Source: G039029935 sp039029935
Lineage (GTDB): Bacteria; Chloroflexota; Anaerolineae; Caldilineales; Caldilineaceae
Direction: 5' to 3'
DNA length: 7,050 nucleotides
Assembly (NCBI GenBank): GCA_039029935.1
Contig: JBCCFC010000718.1
Span: forward strand, 1-7,050
The position numbers and the translations under genes were made by a program. A model generated the notes under the pieces. The model made no database searches. It was not told the DNA's origin and was given only the letters and a program-made list of their open reading frames with translations. Of this stretch, positions 6,150 through 7,050 are shown one piece after another. The stretch's first letter is position 1; every line of letters starts with the position of its first letter.

Positions 6150-6156
6150 CATGTGT

Positions 6157-7050
6157 ATGAGAAAGAAATTTAGACAACAACTGCGGACATATCTGTCGCG
6201 TAAGAAACTGCGTAACATCTCGGCCCAACACATCGAGGACCAGTTGTGGTCACAGATTATTGCATTTGACGACTATGAGTCGGGGTTAGACTTCTGGCCC
6301 GTTGACCTCTACTTTGATACCGACACCAAGGAACCCTACATGTTGGTGGTTTCGCGCGGACGGTTGTATCGCTGTCAGCTCCTCTTTGAACAGGCTGGCG
6401 AAGTCATCATGGGTGAGCCACAGGAAGTTGAGGTATACCACGAATTCTCGGCGCAAAATACCGAGCAAGCCAGAACAGCCGTGTTGGGCAAGCATCGCTT
6501 CACGCAGCTGCATGACCGGGGCGATGGTCGTTATGGTGGTCTGTGTGCGATGGGCATGGCGGTTATCAATCGCGACGGCGAAATTGACACGACAGAACTC
6601 TACCACAATCTGACTCAACGCTTTATTGGAGATGGCCGTGAATATGTCAACTTCTATCACCACAAAGGCAATGTCTCGCGCTTGGGAACGGTCACACAAT
6701 TGGTTCCCATCGACCGCACCCTCTATGGCTACACGCTCTTTGACGATGACGCCATTGCTATTGCAGCGGCGCATACATTGGCAAATGATGATGCGGGTGA
6801 GTGGGGTGGCAGCATTGAGTATGACCCCCTCGGTGATATTGAGCAACTTGAAGTGGCTCGGGGTATTGAGATTGATGCCTACAACGACGGTGTGTTCTTG
6901 GGCTACACCATCTGTAAAGAGCGTCACGCCGCCTCCTTTGGCACAGAAAACATGATTATGAAGCGGACCTCGGTGCAGAGTGATGAGAAGTATTGGCAGT
7001 TGGCCTTTGATTTGCTACAGGACGAAGCCCTTGCGGATGACTTTGTGGCA
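6157..7050 (+). CDS. Probable phage head-maturation (prohead) serine protease, XkdF-like (3' end outside window)
   Basis: The frame is open from ATG 6157 to the window edge, 298 codons. Two regions are visible. Residues about 47-96 (WPVDLYFDTDTKEPYMLVV, then GEVIMGEPQEVEVY) resemble the N-terminal domain of XkdF-like phage proteins, with the pattern of yrv-type strands followed by tlGeP.eV. Residues about 130-260 follow the prohead protease pattern: a strand-rich start, YVNFYHHKGNVSRLGTV with candidate catalytic histidine H168 or H169, then GEWGGSIEY with candidate serine S219, followed by GVFLGYTICKERHAASF. Prohead proteases cleave scaffold and capsid N-termini inside the prohead before DNA filling, and commonly follow the portal gene, as here. 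The fold assignment is inferred from motif spacing and position, without a search. The scaffold or major capsid gene expected next is beyond the window. It follows a terminator directly, so its transcription is probably controlled separately from upstream genes. Confidence 0.65.
   Translation, partial: MRKKFRQQLRTYLSRKKLRNISAQHIEDQLWSQIIAFDDYESGLDFWPVDLYFDTDTKEPYMLVVSRGRLYRCQLLFEQAGEVIMGEPQEVEVYHEFSAQNTEQARTAVLGKHRFTQLHDRGDGRYGGLCAMGMAVINRDGEIDTTELYHNLTQRFIGDGREYVNFYHHKGNVSRLGTVTQLVPIDRTLYGYTLFDDDAIAIAAAHTLANDDAGEWGGSIEYDPLGDIEQLEVARGIEIDAYNDGVFLGYTICKERHAASFGTENMIMKRTSVQSDEKYWQLAFDLLQDEALADDFVA

Noticed and set aside
6151..6156. Protease start at ATG 6151
   Set aside because: Only one base separates it from AGGGA; ATG 6157, two codons later, has normal spacing.
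6286..6927. 213-codon open frame on the - strand
   Set aside because: It lies entirely opposite the probable protease gene, which has a ribosome site, phage-type motifs and correct orientation. The protein read from the - strand shows no recognisable motif.

Overview
The window looks like the packaging and early head-assembly module of a tailed double-stranded DNA phage (Caudoviricetes), either free or as a prophage in a bacterium. All supported genes lie on the + strand, tightly spaced, in the usual phage order: DNA methyltransferase, small terminase-like protein, large terminase, portal, head-maturation protease. Sampled coding rows are about 50% G+C. The sequence contains no host gene, so the host is uncertain. 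The protein style (ParB/methylase fusion tail, XkdF-like protease) recalls prophages of environmental bacteria such as Chloroflexota, but this is a low-confidence impression.

Layout: 1-1044 is the 3' part of a beta-type DNA methyltransferase cut by the window edge. 1065-1658 is a helix-turn-helix protein in the small terminase position. 1701-3479 is a GpA-type large terminase with ATPase, zinc ribbon and RNase H-like nuclease. 3480-3606 is an array of 7-bp tandem repeats. 3628-4197 is a small gene that joins about 12 portal-like N-terminal codons to a diverged second copy of the terminase nuclease domain. 4194-5720 is the portal gene, overlapping the previous gene by ATGA. 5753-6055 is a short LuxR/GerE-type DNA-binding protein. 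6107-6140 is an intrinsic terminator. 6157 to the window end is the start of a probable XkdF-like head-maturation protease. No stretch over 300 bases lacks a gene; the longest gaps are 3480-3627 and 6056-6156.

How it works together: the HTH protein and large terminase would recognise, cut and pump phage DNA through the portal into a prohead, whose scaffold or capsid protein the protease would trim. The methyltransferase would mark phage DNA, perhaps against host restriction. The LuxR-type gene and its terminator look like an inserted regulatory cassette (moron-like) within the late operon.

The most unusual signal is at 2886-4229. A tandem duplication running from the terminase nuclease domain, across the intergenic leader, into the first codons of the portal explains the chimeric gene, the repeated leader and the heptamer remnant in one step. 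The extra nuclease-like protein keeps two acidic motifs but has lost the third region, and its changes in conserved blocks are mostly synonymous, so it appears to be maintained as a protein with an altered role.
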